Position numbers and translations under genes: made by a program. Shown one piece after another: positions 8,890-18,448 of a DNA stretch of 64,000 bases. Source of the DNA: Gordonia alkanivorans NBRC 16433 (GTDB taxonomy: Bacteria > Actinomycetota > Actinomycetes > Mycobacteriales > Mycobacteriaceae); contig NZ_BACI01000016.1 of the NCBI RefSeq assembly GCF_000225505.1, positions 62,001-126,000 of the forward strand. Reading direction: 5' to 3'. A model generated the notes under the pieces. The model ran no database searches. It saw nothing but the letters and a program-made list of their open reading frames with translations, and was not told the origin of the DNA. Numbering within the stretch: position 1 is the stretch's first letter; every line of letters starts with the position of its first letter.

Positions 8890-10253
8890 CACGCACCCAG
8901 GAATCCCTGGCCGCAGACGCGGACCACGTTGCCGGTGATGGCGCTGCTCGCCGGGTTGGCGAAGTAGGCGACGGTCTCGGCGACGTCGACGGTCTGGCCG
9001 CCCTGCTGCAGCGAGCTCATCAGGCGACCGGCCTCGCGGGTGGCCAGCGGGATCGCCGCGGTCATCTTGGTCTCGATGAAGCCGGGGGCGACGGCGTTGA
9101 TGGTGATGCCCTTCTCGCCCAGGATCGGCGCGTAGGCGTCGACCAGGCCGATGACACCGGCCTTCGATGCGCCGTAGTTGGTCTGGCCGCGGTTACCGGC
9201 GATCCCGGCGATCGACGAGACGTCGATGACCGCGCCGCCCTCACGGAGCGCACCCTTCTCCAGCAGCTTCTCGACGAGGGTCTGCGGAGCGATGAGGTTC
9301 ACCGCGATGACGGCGTCCCAGCGGGCGTCGTCCATGTTGGCGAGCAATTTGTCGCGGGTGATGCCGGCGTTGTTGACGATGATGTCGATGCCGCCGTGGC
9401 GCTCGAGGGCGTGCTCGGCGAGCTTGTCGCCGGCGTCGGGAGCGGTCACATCCAGCGGGAACGCGGTGCCGCCGACCTTGTTGGCCGTCTCCGACAGCGC
9501 GTCCCCGGCCTGCGGGACGTCGGCGGCGATGACGTGGGCGCCGTCGCGGGCGAGGACCTCGGCGATGGTCGCGCCGATGCCGCGGGCGGCGCCGGTCACC
9601 ACGGCGACCTTGCCCTCCAGCGGACGATCCCAGTCCTTCGGGGCGGTCGCGTCGGCCGAACCGACGCGGATGACCTGTGCGTCGACGAAAGCGGACTTGG
9701 CCGACAGCACGAAGCGTACGGTCGATTCCAGGCCGCTCAGACCGGTCTGGGCGTCCGGCGAGACGTACACGAGCTGGACGGTTGAGCCCTTGAGCAGCTC
9801 CTTGCCGAGCGAGCGGGTGAAGCCCTCGAGGGCCCGCTGTGCGACGCGCTCGGACGGATCGGTCACCAGCTCCGGCGTGGTTCCGATGACCAGGAAGCGC
9901 GCGCACGGCGCGGTTGAGCGCATGGCCGGCTGGAAGAACTCGAACAACTGACGCAGCTCGGCCGGGGAGGTGATGCCGGTGGCGTCGAAGACCAGGCCGC
10001 CGTACTTGTCGGCGCTACGGCCGGTCAGGGCGTTCTGGATGAGGTCGTAATCGTCGCCCGAGAGCATCTCCCGGAGCGGTTCGACGAGGCGCCCCGAGCC
10101 TCCGAGCAGCACCGGACCCGGCAGCGGCGGCTCCGACGGCTTGTACCGCCGCAGGGGCGGCGGGACGGGGAGGCCGGCCTGCTTGGCGATGAAAGCGCCC
10201 GGGCCGGAATGGACGAAGCTCGAGTACAGGCCAGTTGTTCCGTTGGCGGCCAT
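8889..10253 (-). CDS. fabG4: 3-oxoacyl-thioester reductase FabG4 (HMwFabG)
   Basis: 454 residues, the length of mycobacterial FabG4. An N-terminal flavodoxin-like dimerisation domain (about 1-200) precedes an NAD(H)-using SDR domain: [16 protein letters not shown] nucleotide loop, [10 protein letters not shown], catalytic Ser-Tyr-Lys in SSIAG and YGASKAG. It reduces 3-oxoacyl-CoA/ACP. The ATG at 10253 has AGGAG upstream. The gene is divergent from fadA2 across a 90-nt promoter region holding a TTACT-N4-AGTAA palindrome, and is first in an operon with htdX. Confidence 0.9.
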   Translation of the reverse strand: MAANGTTGLYSSFVHSGPGAFIAKQAGLPVPPPLRRYKPSEPPLPGPVLLGGSGRLVEPLREMLSGDDYDLIQNALTGRSADKYGGLVFDATGITSPAELRQLFEFFQPAMRSTAPCARFLVIGTTPELVTDPSERVAQRALEGFTRSLGKELLKGSTVQLVYVSPDAQTGLSGLESTVRFVLSAKSAFVDAQVIRVGSADATAPKDWDRPLEGKVAVVTGAARGIGATIAEVLARDGAHVIAADVPQAGDALSETANKVGGTAFPLDVTAPDAGDKLAEHALERHGGIDIIVNNAGITRDKLLANMDDARWDAVIAVNLIAPQTLVEKLLEKGALREGGAVIDVSSIAGIAGNRGQTNYGASKAGVIGLVDAYAPILGEKGITINAVAPGFIETKMTAAIPLATREAGRLMSSLQQGGQTVDVAETVAYFANPASSAITGNVVRVCGQGFLGA

Positions 10254-10287
10254 GTTGGATCTCCTCTGACTGTCGTTCGACAACGAA

Positions 10288-10303
10288 CTTACTGTTGAGT
10301 AAG
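10288..10303. promoter_or_regulatory. Palindrome in fabG4/fadA2 divergent promoter
   Basis: CTTACT, spacer GTTG, AGTAAG. Same core and spacer length as the site before tetR (7225-7248). It lies between the two divergent starts and can affect both promoters. Confidence 0.65.
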
Positions 10304-10342
10304 AATACGCTATAGATACCGCACACGACCCTGGAGATCGAC

Positions 10343-11656
10343 GTGGCAGAGAACAGCACCACCCCGAAGAAGCCCGAGACCCGCACCGAGCGCCCGGTGG
10401 CGATCCTCGGCGGCAACCGCATTCCGTTTGCCCGCCAGGACAAGGCATATGCCAAGGTCAGCAATCAGGAGATGTTCACCGCCGCTCTCGACGGCCTGGT
10501 GAGTCGCTTCAACCTGCAGGGTGAGCAGCTCGGCATGGTCGCCGGCGGCGCCGTGCTCAAGCACGCCCGTGACTTCAATCTCATCCGCGAATCGGTGCTG
10601 GGCTCGGCCCTGTCGCCCTACACCCCCGCCTTCGACATCCAGCAGGCGTGCGGCACCGGTCTGCAGGCCATCACGACCGTCGCCGACGGCATCGCACGGG
10701 GCCGCTACGACGCCGCGATCGGTGGCGGCGTCGACACCACCTCCGACGCCCCGATCGCCGTGGGCGAGGGCCTGCGTCGCCAGCTGCTCGAGGTCAACCG
10801 CGCCCGCTCCACCAAGGACCAGATCCTCGGCGCCGCGAAGCTGCTCACCAAGCTCGGGATCGAGATCCCGCAGAACGGCGAGCCGCGCACCGGGATGTCG
10901 ATGGGCGAGCACGCCGCCATCACCGCCAAGGAATTCGGCATCAAGCGCGCCGACCAGGACGAGCTCGCCGCACGCAGCCACCAGAACATGGCGGCCGCCT
11001 ACGACGACGGCTTCTTCGACGACCTGATCACCCCGTTCATGGGTCTGACGCGCGACCAGAACCTGCGCGGCGATTCGACCGCGGAGAAGCTCGCCAAGCT
11101 CAAGCCCGTCTTCGGTGTCTCCCTCGGCGACGCGACCATGACCGCGGGCAACTCGACCCCGCTCACCGACGGTGCGTCGACCGTGCTGCTGGGCAGCGAC
11201 GAGTGGGCCGCCGAGCGCGGTCTTCCGGTGCTCGCGTACTTCGTCGACAGCGAGACCGCTGCAGTCGACTACGTGAACGGACCCGACGGCCTGCTCATGG
11301 CCCCGACCTACGCCGTGCCGCGCCTGCTGGCCCGCAACGGTCTCACCCTGCAGGACTTCGACTTCTACGAGATCCACGAGGCGTTCGCGTCGGTGGTGCT
11401 CGCGACGCTGCAGGCGTGGGAGTCCGAGGAGTACTGCAAGGAGCGACTGGGCCTCGACTCGGCGCTCGGACCCATCGACCGGTCCAAGCTCAACGTCAAC
11501 GGCTCCTCGCTCGCCGCGGGTCACCCGTTCGCCGCGACCGGCGGCCGCATCGTCGCGCAGGCGGCGAAGCAGATCAAGGAGAACGGCGGCGGTCGCGCGC
11601 TGATCTCGATCTGTGCCGCCGGCGGCCAGGGCGTCACCGCGATCATCGAGGGCTGA
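10343..11656 (+). CDS. fadA2: Acetyl-CoA acyltransferase (thiolase) FadA2
   Basis: A 437-residue thiolase. The nucleophilic Cys lies in [13 protein letters not shown] (about residue 97). The C-terminal motifs are [12 protein letters not shown] (catalytic His) and [13 protein letters not shown] (second Cys). It cleaves 3-oxoacyl-CoA in beta-oxidation or runs the reverse condensation. The start is GTG with GGAG 7 nt upstream. It is divergent from fabG4-htdX, the arrangement of Rv0243/Rv0242c, and shares the operator-like palindrome. A strong terminator follows. Confidence 0.9.
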   Translation: MAENSTTPKKPETRTERPVAILGGNRIPFARQDKAYAKVSNQEMFTAALDGLVSRFNLQGEQLGMVAGGAVLKHARDFNLIRESVLGSALSPYTPAFDIQQACGTGLQAITTVADGIARGRYDAAIGGGVDTTSDAPIAVGEGLRRQLLEVNRARSTKDQILGAAKLLTKLGIEIPQNGEPRTGMSMGEHAAITAKEFGIKRADQDELAARSHQNMAAAYDDGFFDDLITPFMGLTRDQNLRGDSTAEKLAKLKPVFGVSLGDATMTAGNSTPLTDGASTVLLGSDEWAAERGLPVLAYFVDSETAAVDYVNGPDGLLMAPTYAVPRLLARNGLTLQDFDFYEIHEAFASVVLATLQAWESEEYCKERLGLDSALGPIDRSKLNVNGSSLAAGHPFAATGGRIVAQAAKQIKENGGGRALISICAAGGQGVTAIIEG

Positions 11657-11691
11657 TCCCTCGTCCGGCACGGTCCGGACCGAGCAGAGGG

Positions 11692-11730
11692 GACGGATCG
11701 AGCGACGAATCGCTCGATCCGTCTCCTTTT
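11692..11730 (+). terminator. Rho-independent terminator after fadA2
   Basis: A 14-bp perfect stem (GACGGATCGAGCGA / TCGCTCGATCCGTC) with a CGAA tetraloop, followed by TCCTTTT. Confidence 0.85.
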
Positions 11731-11817
11731 GGCACCCCGAATGGGGTCCTTCGTCACATGTTTGGACGAAACGTGGCCCCGAACGTGTCATCGGCCGAAA
11801 AGTAGCGTAAACATGAA

Positions 11818-11858
11818 GACAGCTCGGCAGAGCTGTCAGACCCCCGACCCGACAGCTC
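11818..11858 (+). promoter_or_regulatory. Repeated GACAGCTC motif with hairpin, upstream of vanW-like gene
   Basis: GACAGCTC occurs at 11818-11825 and 11851-11858. The first copy forms a perfect 7-bp hairpin with GAGCTGT at 11830-11836 (loop GGCA). It lies just upstream of the TACATT box that seems to drive the leader ORF and vanW-like gene, a position that suits an operator. Nothing identifies the binding protein. Confidence 0.4.
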
Positions 11859-11884
11859 AGCCGGGGCACCTACATTTCTGGGGT

Positions 11885-11932
11885 ATGAGTTCTGCGGCCA
11901 CCACCCCGACTGGCCCAGGTAGTCAGCCGTGA
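11885..11932 (+). CDS. Leader ORF (15 aa) coupled to vanW-like gene
   Basis: ATG at 11885 opens MSSAATTPTGPGSQP and stops with a TGA whose last base is the first base of the vanW-like ATG (TGATG). A TACATT box lies 8 nt before the ATG (11871-11876), so the ORF could be the leaderless first cistron that delivers ribosomes to the next gene, which has no good binding site of its own. Inferred from layout only. Confidence 0.4.
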   Translation: MSSAATTPTGPGSQP

Positions 11933-13629
11933 TGGATGGAGTTGTGACCACGAGCGCCCGGCGAGCACGCCACGCGGTACGCGCTGCGGTCGTCGTCGTC
12001 ATCATTTTGGCGCTCGCCCTCTCCATCGACTTCGTCGCCACCCGCGATCACTCCGCACGCGGAGCCGTCGTCGGCGGGATCTCGGCGGGCAACCGCCACG
12101 CCGCCAAGCTGAACCCCGTCATCGACGAGCTGACCGCCCGCTCCACGCAGCCGGTCGTCCTGCGCACCCCCGAGGGCTCGGCCGAGGTCGCGCCGACCGA
12201 ACTGGGGCTGACCTTCGACGCGGACGCGACCCGCGCACGTCTTCTCGAACAGCCGCGCAACCCGCTCACGCGCTTCCTGTCGCTCTTCGGTCGTGACCTC
12301 GACGTCGAGCCCGTCGTGACGATCGATCCCGCCGCCATGAACAAGGCCCTCGACGCCCACCGCAGGTCGCTGGAGAAGGCCGCGGTCGAGGGTGGAGTCC
12401 ACTACGACGGCGCCACGCCGGTCGGCGACGAGCCGGCACCGGGTGAGCGCGTCGCCCGCCAGGCCGCCGCCGTCGTGCTCGTCGACCACTGGCTCGACGG
12501 CACGCCGATCGACATGCCGATGGAACCGTTCTCGCCGACCGTGACCTCGGAGGTCGTCGCCGCCACCGTGGCCGGCCCCGCCGACCGCGCGACGTCGGGG
12601 TCGGTGAAGCTCATCGACCGGCGCAAGCGCACGGTCGAGGTTCCGGCAGGCGACATCGGGGCGATGCTGACCTTCGTGCCCGACGGAAAGGGCGGTCTCA
12701 CCCCGCACGTCGACGTCAAGAAAGCGCGCGAGTCTCTCGGCCCCGATCTCGATCCGTCCCAACGCCCCGCCGTCAGTGCGACATTCAGCCTCGCCAGTGG
12801 CCGCCCGACCGTCGTGCCCGCGATCACCGGTTCGAAGATCAACTGGGACAAGACACTTCAGGCGCTCGCCACGACGGCGACCGCAGCCGGTGGCAACCGT
12901 ACCGCCGATGTCGTCTACGACGATGTCGACCCCAAGCTCACCACCGACGCCGCCCGCAAACTCGGTGTGCGCGAACTGATCAGCGAGTACACCACCGACG
13001 GCTTCTCGAGTGCCTCCGGTGAGAACATCCGCCTCGTCGCGGCCGAGGTCGACGGCGCGTTGGTCCTGCCCGGCAAGGTCTTCTCGCTCAACGGCCACAC
13101 GGGTCCGCGAGGCACGGCCGAGGGTTACGTCGACTCGACGATCATCAACAACGGCCGCGCCGCGACGGCCGTCGGCGGCGGCATCTCCCAGTTCGCGACC
13201 ACCCTCTACAACGCCGCGTACTTCGCGGGTCTCGAGGACGTCGACCACACCGAGCACGCGTATTACATCTCGCGCTATCCGGAGGCCCGGGAGGCCACCG
13301 TCTTCGAAGGCGCCATCGACCTGAAGTTCCGCAACAACACCCGGCACGGGGTGCTCATCGAGACCGGTTGGTCGCCGTCCGCGGTGACCGTGAGGTTGTG
13401 GGGCACCAAGGCATTCGAGGTCGAGTCGATCACCGGCGAGCGGACCGACCCCACCGAACCGGAACGGATCAAGCTCCCCAAGGGCGACGACTGCATTGCG
13501 AGCAGCGGCAGCAAGGGCTTCACGACGTCGAACACGCGGATCATCCGCGACGCGAGGACCGGCCGTGAGATCAACCGGTACACCCGCACCGTGCGGTACG
13601 CACCCGAGCCGAACGTGAAGTGCGTGTAG
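11932..13629 (+). CDS. VanW family membrane-anchored protein
   Basis: A 565-residue protein with one N-terminal transmembrane anchor (residues 16-37), then an extracytoplasmic region with peptidoglycan-binding-4-like repeats, then the VanW domain (about 330-480) with FSLNGHTGPRGTAEGY and GGGISQFATTLYNAAYFAG. VanW domains occur in Gram-positive envelope proteins; the biochemical role is not established, though cell-wall binding is likely. The start could be GTG 11929, ATG 11932 or GTG 11944; I favour ATG 11932 because it overlaps a leader ORF stop. Confidence 0.8.
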   Translation: MDGVVTTSARRARHAVRAAVVVVIILALALSIDFVATRDHSARGAVVGGISAGNRHAAKLNPVIDELTARSTQPVVLRTPEGSAEVAPTELGLTFDADATRARLLEQPRNPLTRFLSLFGRDLDVEPVVTIDPAAMNKALDAHRRSLEKAAVEGGVHYDGATPVGDEPAPGERVARQAAAVVLVDHWLDGTPIDMPMEPFSPTVTSEVVAATVAGPADRATSGSVKLIDRRKRTVEVPAGDIGAMLTFVPDGKGGLTPHVDVKKARESLGPDLDPSQRPAVSATFSLASGRPTVVPAITGSKINWDKTLQALATTATAAGGNRTADVVYDDVDPKLTTDAARKLGVRELISEYTTDGFSSASGENIRLVAAEVDGALVLPGKVFSLNGHTGPRGTAEGYVDSTIINNGRAATAVGGGISQFATTLYNAAYFAGLEDVDHTEHAYYISRYPEAREATVFEGAIDLKFRNNTRHGVLIETGWSPSAVTVRLWGTKAFEVESITGERTDPTEPERIKLPKGDDCIASSGSKGFTTSNTRIIRDARTGREINRYTRTVRYAPEPNVKCV

Positions 13630-13661
13630 ACCGATCGGAGTGTTTCGCGCGGGGTCTTTAC

Positions 13662-13679
13662 CGAGCGATAGAACGCTCG
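13662..13679. repeat. Inverted repeat upstream of SDR gene
   Basis: CGAGCG-ATAGAA-CGCTCG lies immediately before the TAGGCT -10 box of the SDR gene, so it overlaps the -35 region. It could be an operator or just a weak terminator of the vanW-like gene; there is no T-run. Confidence 0.35.
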
Positions 13680-13680
13680 A

Positions 13681-13686
13681 TAGGCT
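13681..13686 (+). promoter_or_regulatory. Leaderless -10 box (TAGGCT) of SDR gene
   Basis: TAGGCT is followed by 7 nt and then the GTG start at 13694, which fixes that start. Confidence 0.5.
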
Positions 13687-13693
13687 CCGAGTC

Positions 13694-14473
13694 GTGGATA
13701 TCAATGGAGCTAGTGCAATCGTCACGGGTGGGGCGTCGGGGATCGGCGCAGCTGCGGCTCGCCAGCTGGCGGCCAAGGGTGCGAAGGTCGTCGTCGCCGA
13801 CCTGAACGCCGACAAGGGGGAGGAGCTTGCCAAGGAGATCGGCGGTGTCTTCGTCAGCGTCGACGTCACCTCGACCGAACAGATCGAAGCCGCCATCAAC
13901 GCGGCCACCGAACTCGGCCCGCTGCGTGCCCTGGTCAACTCGGCCGGCATCGGCTGGGCACAGCGCACCATCGGCCGCGACGGGGAGTTCGGTTCGGCGC
14001 ACAACCTGGACGCCTACAAGAAGGTCATCGCGATCAACCTGATCGGCACCTTCGACTTCATCCGTCTCGCCGCCACCGCGATGAGCCGCAACGAGCCGCT
14101 CGACGCCCACGGCGAGCGCGGCGCGATCGTCAACATGGCCAGCGTCGCCGCCTTCGACGGCCAGATCGGTCAGGCGTCGTACTCCTCGTCCAAGGGCGGC
14201 GTCGTCGGCATGACCCTGCCGGTCGCGCGTGACCTGGCGGCGGTCGGCATCCGCGTCAACACCATCGCCCCCGGCCTGATCGACACCCCGATCTACGGCG
14301 AGGGCGAGGCCGCCGAGGCGTTCAAGGCGAAGCTGGGCGAGTCGGTCCTGTTCCCGCACCGTCTGGGCGCTCCCGACGAGCTGGCCTCGATGGTCGTCGA
14401 GCTGGTCACCAACAGCTACATGAACGCTGAAGTGATCCGCGTCGACGGCGGCATCCGGATGCCTCCGAAGTAG
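13694..14473 (+). CDS. SDR family 3-hydroxyacyl-CoA dehydrogenase (HSD10-like)
   Basis: A 259-residue short-chain dehydrogenase. The NAD loop is [15 protein letters not shown], then NSAGIG, then catalytic Ser ([14 protein letters not shown]) and Tyr-x3-Lys (YSSSKGG), then the [12 protein letters not shown] loop. Sequence style matches type II 3-hydroxyacyl-CoA dehydrogenase/HSD17B10-like enzymes, which oxidise short 3-hydroxyacyl-CoA with NAD+. That fits the surrounding beta-oxidation genes. The GTG start at 13694 is supported by a -10 box 7 nt upstream. Exact substrate is uncertain. Confidence 0.82.
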   Translation: MDINGASAIVTGGASGIGAAAARQLAAKGAKVVVADLNADKGEELAKEIGGVFVSVDVTSTEQIEAAINAATELGPLRALVNSAGIGWAQRTIGRDGEFGSAHNLDAYKKVIAINLIGTFDFIRLAATAMSRNEPLDAHGERGAIVNMASVAAFDGQIGQASYSSSKGGVVGMTLPVARDLAAVGIRVNTIAPGLIDTPIYGEGEAAEAFKAKLGESVLFPHRLGAPDELASMVVELVTNSYMNAEVIRVDGGIRMPPK

Positions 14474-14496
14474 TCACCAGCACACATCACCACTCG

Positions 14497-14530
14497 CCGA
14501 ACCCACTGCCCCGCGGGGTGGTGGGTTCGG
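14497..14530. terminator. Bidirectional terminator, SDR / alcohol dehydrogenase
   Basis: Stem CCGAACCCAC / GTGGGTTCGG with an inner CCCCGCGGGG palindrome, between two convergent genes. Confidence 0.7.
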
Positions 14531-14545
14531 CCGTTCGTGGGTTAC

Positions 14546-15601
14546 TCAGGCCTGTAGGACCACCTTGAGTGCCTTGGTCTCCGCGGCCCGGCCGAAGACG
14601 TCGTAGGCCTCCATGATGTCGCCGAGGGCGAAACGGTGGCTGATGAACAGGTCGGGGTCGATCCGACGCTGCGCGACCAGCTTGAGCAGGACGCCGAGCG
14701 TGTCGGTGTTCACCAGGCCCATCGAGACGTTGATGTTGGAGATCCACAGATCCTGGAGAGCGAACTCCACCGGGGCGCCGTGCACGCCGACGTTGGCGAC
14801 ATGACCCGCGGGCCGGACGACATCCAGACACATCTGGAAGGTCTGCGGGATGCCCACCGCCTCGATCGCGACGTCGACGCCGAGCCCGTCCGTCATCGCG
14901 AGGACCTGGTCCTTCCAATCGGCATCCGACGACACGACGCCGTCGGTCGCGCCGAAGGACTTGGCCTGCTCGATGCGGTTGGGGTCGATGTCGATCGCGA
15001 TCACGCGGCTCGGTCCGTAGAGTCCCGACGTCGCGATCGTCGCGAGACCCACCGGTCCGGCTCCGACGACGGCCACCACGTCACCGGGTTTGACGTTGCC
15101 GTAACGGATACCGATCTCATGCCCGGTCGGCAGGATGTCGCTGAGGACGACGCCCTGCTCGGGCGTGACGCCCGACGGCAGTTTGTAGACCGAGGTCTCG
15201 GCGTAGGGGACTCGTACGAGCTCGGCCTGGGTGCCGTCGATGAGGTGTCCGAAGATCCAGCCGATACCCGACGCCCCCTCGTCACCGAGGCAGTGTGAGT
15301 GCACTCCCTGCTTACAGAAGTCGCACTTGCCGCAGGCCGATATGCACGACAGGATCACCTGGTCGCCGACTGCGAGAGTGGTTACCGCAGGGCCGATCTC
15401 GGTGATCGTCCCGACGCCCTCGTGGCCGAGGATTCGCCCCTTCTCGACCGCGGGGACATCACCTTTGAGGATGTGCAGATCGGTGCCGCAGATGGTGGTG
15501 GCGTCCATCTTCACGATGACGTCGGTGGGTTGGAGGATCTTGGGATCGGGTACGTCGTCCCAGCTCTTCTTGCCCGGTCCGTGAAAGACGAGTGCCTTCA
15601 T
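14546..15601 (-). CDS. Zinc-dependent alcohol dehydrogenase family protein
   Basis: A 351-residue medium-chain dehydrogenase. Catalytic zinc ligands are in TTICGTDLHILKG and GHEGVG. The four structural-zinc cysteines are in ISACGKCDFCKQGVHSHC. The Rossmann loop is VVGAGPVGLA. It oxidises an alcohol or reduces an aldehyde with NAD(P)(H); the branch is the threonine/formaldehyde-dehydrogenase-like group, substrate unknown. The ATG follows GGGAGAG. It stands alone between two strong terminators. Confidence 0.83.
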   Translation of the reverse strand: MKALVFHGPGKKSWDDVPDPKILQPTDVIVKMDATTICGTDLHILKGDVPAVEKGRILGHEGVGTITEIGPAVTTLAVGDQVILSCISACGKCDFCKQGVHSHCLGDEGASGIGWIFGHLIDGTQAELVRVPYAETSVYKLPSGVTPEQGVVLSDILPTGHEIGIRYGNVKPGDVVAVVGAGPVGLATIATSGLYGPSRVIAIDIDPNRIEQAKSFGATDGVVSSDADWKDQVLAMTDGLGVDVAIEAVGIPQTFQMCLDVVRPAGHVANVGVHGAPVEFALQDLWISNINVSMGLVNTDTLGVLLKLVAQRRIDPDLFISHRFALGDIMEAYDVFGRAAETKALKVVLQA

Positions 15602-15726
15602 GGCTCTCCCTCGAGTTGTCCCCGACTGCCTGTGGTTCCCTTCCCGAGGCTAGGAAACATCGACGGGACTCGCCCGGAGCATCTCGTATTGAGATGCGAC
15701 CGCAACCGGAAACCCACCACAGATCA

Positions 15727-15760
15727 GTAAACCCACCGCCTCGCAAGGCGGTGGGTTTAC
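15727..15760. terminator. Bidirectional terminator after fadE5
   Basis: Perfect 14-bp stem GTAAACCCACCGCC / GGCGGTGGGTTTAC with loop TCGCAA; the T/A-rich stem ends allow action on both strands. It lies 22 nt past the fadE5 stop codon. Confidence 0.8.
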
Positions 15761-15781
15761 CGATCAAGGGTGGGTGTGCTG

Positions 15782-17617
15782 TCAGAAGGCCGCTTCGTCG
15801 AGCTCCATGATGTCGTTGTCGACGTTCTCGACGGTGACACGGACGGCGGTGAGAAGCGGCAGCATGTTCTTGGCGAAGAAGCTCGCCACGGCGACCTTGC
15901 CCTCGTAGAAGGCCTTGTCGCTGTCCGATGCGCCGTTGTCGAGTGCGGCGAGGGCGATCTCGGCCTGGCGCAGGAGCAGCCAGCCGATCATCAGGTCGCC
16001 GACGGACATCAGGAAGCGGACCGAACCGAGGCCGACCTTGTACAGCTCGGCCGAGTTCTCCTGGGCGGCCATGAGGCTGCCGGTCAGGGAGGCGGCCATT
16101 GCCTGCACGTCTTCGAGGGCGGTCTTCAGCAGGGCGCGCTCGGACTTCAGGCGACCGTTGCCGGCCTCGGAGTCGATGAAGCTCTGGATCTGGCCGGCGA
16201 CGTGTGCCAGCGCCTGGCCCTTGTCGCGGATGATCTTGCGGAAGAAGAAGTCCTGCGCCTGGATGGCAGTGGTGCCCTCGTAGAGCGAGTCGATCTTCGA
16301 GTCACGGATGTACTGCTCGATCGGGTAGTCCTGCAGGAAGCCGGAACCACCGAGGGTCTGCAGGGACTCGTGGCCGAGGGTGCCGTAGGCGCGCTCGGAA
16401 CCGACACCCTTGACGATCGGGAGCAGCAGATCGTTGACGCGAGCGGCCATCTCGGCGTCGGCGCCGGAGACGATCTTCGCGGCGGCGACGTCCTGGTGCG
16501 ACGCGGTGTAGAGGTAGACCGCACGCAGGCCCTCGGCGTAGGCCTTCTGGGTCATGAGCGAACGACGCACGTCCGGGTGGTGGGTGATCGACACGCGCGG
16601 TGCGGCCTTGTCGGTCATCTGGGTCATGTCGGCACCCTGGATGCGCTCCTTGGCGTACTCGAGCGCGTTCAGGTAGCCGGTCGACAGGGTCGAGATGGCC
16701 TTGGTGCCCACCATCATTCGAGCGTGCTCGATGACCTCGAACATCTGGGCGATGCCCTTGTGGACCTCGCCGACGAGCCAGCCCTTGGCGGGGATGCCGT
16801 GCTGACCGAAGGTGACCTCACAGGTGGCCGACGCCTTGATGCCCATCTTGTGCTCGACGTTGGTGACGAAGACGCCGTTGCGCTCGCCGAGTTCACCGGT
16901 CTCGAAGTCGAAGTGGAACTTCGGCACGAAGAACAGCGACAGGCCCTTGGTGCCCGGGCCGGCGCCCTCGGGGCGGGCGAGCACCAGGTGGAAGATGTTC
17001 TCGGTCATGTCCTGGTCGGCCGAGGTGATGAAGCGCTTCACACCGTCGATGTGCCAGGAGCCGTCCTCCTGCTGGGTGGCCTTGGTGCGGCCGGCGCCCA
17101 CGTCCGAACCGGCGTCCGGCTCGGTGAGGACCATGGTGGCGCCCCAGCCGCGCTCGGCGCAGATGGTGGCCCACTTCTTCTGCTCGTCGGTGCCGTTGTT
17201 GTAGAAGATCTCGGAGAACCCGGCGCCGGCGGCGTACATGAACACCGGCGGGTTGGCGCCGAGGATCATCTCGCCGATGGCCCAGTACAGCGAACGCGGG
17301 GCGGGGAGGCCGCCGAGCTCCTCATGGATGCCGATCTTGTCCCAGCCGCCTTCGATGAGGGCGTTGTAGGACTTCTTGAAGCTCTCCGGGATGGTGACAC
17401 TGTGGGTCTCCGGGTCGAAGACCGGCGGGTTGCGGTCGGCGTCGACGAAGGATTCGGCGATGGGGCCCTCGGCGAGTGCCTTGACCTCGCGGAGCATGTC
17501 GACGGCGGTCTCGTGGTCGAGATCGCCGAAGTCGCCCGACTCCAGCACCTTGTCGAGCTCGAACAGCTCGAACAGGTTGAACTGCAGGTCGCGCATGTTG
17601 CTCTTGTAATGGCCCAT
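15782..17617 (-). CDS. fadE5: Acyl-CoA dehydrogenase FadE5
   Basis: A 611-residue FAD-dependent acyl-CoA dehydrogenase, the length of mycobacterial FadE5, catalysing the first step of fatty-acid beta-oxidation over a broad chain range. The N-terminus [16 protein letters not shown] matches the family. [13 protein letters not shown] is the FAD-binding strand, and the catalytic Glu is in [16 protein letters not shown]. The ATG at 17617 has AAGGAATT upstream and was preferred over an in-frame codon at 17689. A TTACT-N4-GGTAA palindrome downstream of a TATATT box lies upstream, linking it to the tetR/fabG4/fadA2 sites. Confidence 0.92.
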   Translation of the reverse strand: MGHYKSNMRDLQFNLFELFELDKVLESGDFGDLDHETAVDMLREVKALAEGPIAESFVDADRNPPVFDPETHSVTIPESFKKSYNALIEGGWDKIGIHEELGGLPAPRSLYWAIGEMILGANPPVFMYAAGAGFSEIFYNNGTDEQKKWATICAERGWGATMVLTEPDAGSDVGAGRTKATQQEDGSWHIDGVKRFITSADQDMTENIFHLVLARPEGAGPGTKGLSLFFVPKFHFDFETGELGERNGVFVTNVEHKMGIKASATCEVTFGQHGIPAKGWLVGEVHKGIAQMFEVIEHARMMVGTKAISTLSTGYLNALEYAKERIQGADMTQMTDKAAPRVSITHHPDVRRSLMTQKAYAEGLRAVYLYTASHQDVAAAKIVSGADAEMAARVNDLLLPIVKGVGSERAYGTLGHESLQTLGGSGFLQDYPIEQYIRDSKIDSLYEGTTAIQAQDFFFRKIIRDKGQALAHVAGQIQSFIDSEAGNGRLKSERALLKTALEDVQAMAASLTGSLMAAQENSAELYKVGLGSVRFLMSVGDLMIGWLLLRQAEIALAALDNGASDSDKAFYEGKVAVASFFAKNMLPLLTAVRVTVENVDNDIMELDEAAF

Positions 17618-17743
17618 GGTGAATTCCTTCTCTGGTGTGGCCGTATGCGTGATGACGGTGTTGTCTTCCAGGTCCCGGTCCGACCCCACTCGGTTGAAGT
17701 GGGTACCGGCCGGGCGTGGTGTAGCTGTCTCGGTTCGAGCTAA

Positions 17744-17759
17744 GTTACTCGCCGGTAAC
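17744..17759. promoter_or_regulatory. Palindrome in fadE5 promoter
   Basis: GTTACT, spacer CGCC, GGTAAC. The core TTACT-N4-GGTAA matches the sites at 7225 and 10288. It lies directly downstream of a minus-strand TATATT box (17764-17769), where a bound repressor would block initiation. Confidence 0.6.
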
Positions 17760-17891
17760 CCTCAATATAGACCCATATCGCCAGGGGATCAATCGCCGTT
17801 TATGTGATCTCCTCCGCCGGCAGGACGGACTAAGTCCCACGACAATTCCGACAACCGCTGCAGGTGAGGGCCGGATGCGGTCCAATCGGAC

Positions 17892-18440
17892 ATGCGCACA
17901 CGACGCGGGACCAGAATTCGGATCATGATCTTCGTGGCAGCGGTCGTCGCTGTCGGACTGGCACCGATGGTGAGCGCCGCTCCGGCGCACGCCGCCGATC
18001 CCGCGTGGAACGGGGTGTACTCGCTCAAGCGGTTCGCGGCGTCGAAGACGGGCACCAGCCTCGCGGCGAGGCAGGCGGAGCCGGACTTCTCCGACGACTA
18101 CACCTTCACGACCTCATGCGACGGCGGTACGTGCGTGGCGACGGTGATCGACGGGCCGAAACCCGCGAACCCGACGCTCCCGCAACCGCCTCGCTACACC
18201 TGGGAGGCGGGATCGTGGGTGCACCGCTACGACTGGCAATGGGATTGCTGGCAGGGCGCGGGGGTGCCCAAGGTGTGGCGACCGGCGACGTCGGTCGCCA
18301 CGTACGCCCCACAGGGCGACGGCACGCTGAAAGGCGTGTGGCGAACCACGATCGACGGCGGGCCCTGCGACGGGACGGTGGTCATGAACGTCGCCGCGTA
18401 TCCGGTGACTCCGCCGGCTCCCGGCTGGAACCTGTCGTGA
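17892..18440 (+). CDS. Exported protein of unknown function
   Basis: A 182-residue protein with a Sec signal peptide (residues 1-34, ending in ...AAPAHAAD). The mature part is Trp/Tyr-rich and carries four cysteines (TTSCDGGTC, DWQWDCWQG, GGPCDG), so two disulfides are likely. I do not recognise a catalytic motif; similar small exported proteins are common in mycobacteria and gordoniae. It is convergent with the endonuclease IV gene, only 8 nt apart. Confidence 0.7.
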   Translation: MRTRRGTRIRIMIFVAAVVAVGLAPMVSAAPAHAADPAWNGVYSLKRFAASKTGTSLAARQAEPDFSDDYTFTTSCDGGTCVATVIDGPKPANPTLPQPPRYTWEAGSWVHRYDWQWDCWQGAGVPKVWRPATSVATYAPQGDGTLKGVWRTTIDGGPCDGTVVMNVAAYPVTPPAPGWNLS

Positions 18441-18448
18441 CAGACGCC

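Noticed and set aside
15770-17743. 657-codon plus-strand open frame across fadE5
   Set aside because: Antisense shadow of a well-recognised acyl-CoA dehydrogenase; composition is not protein-like.
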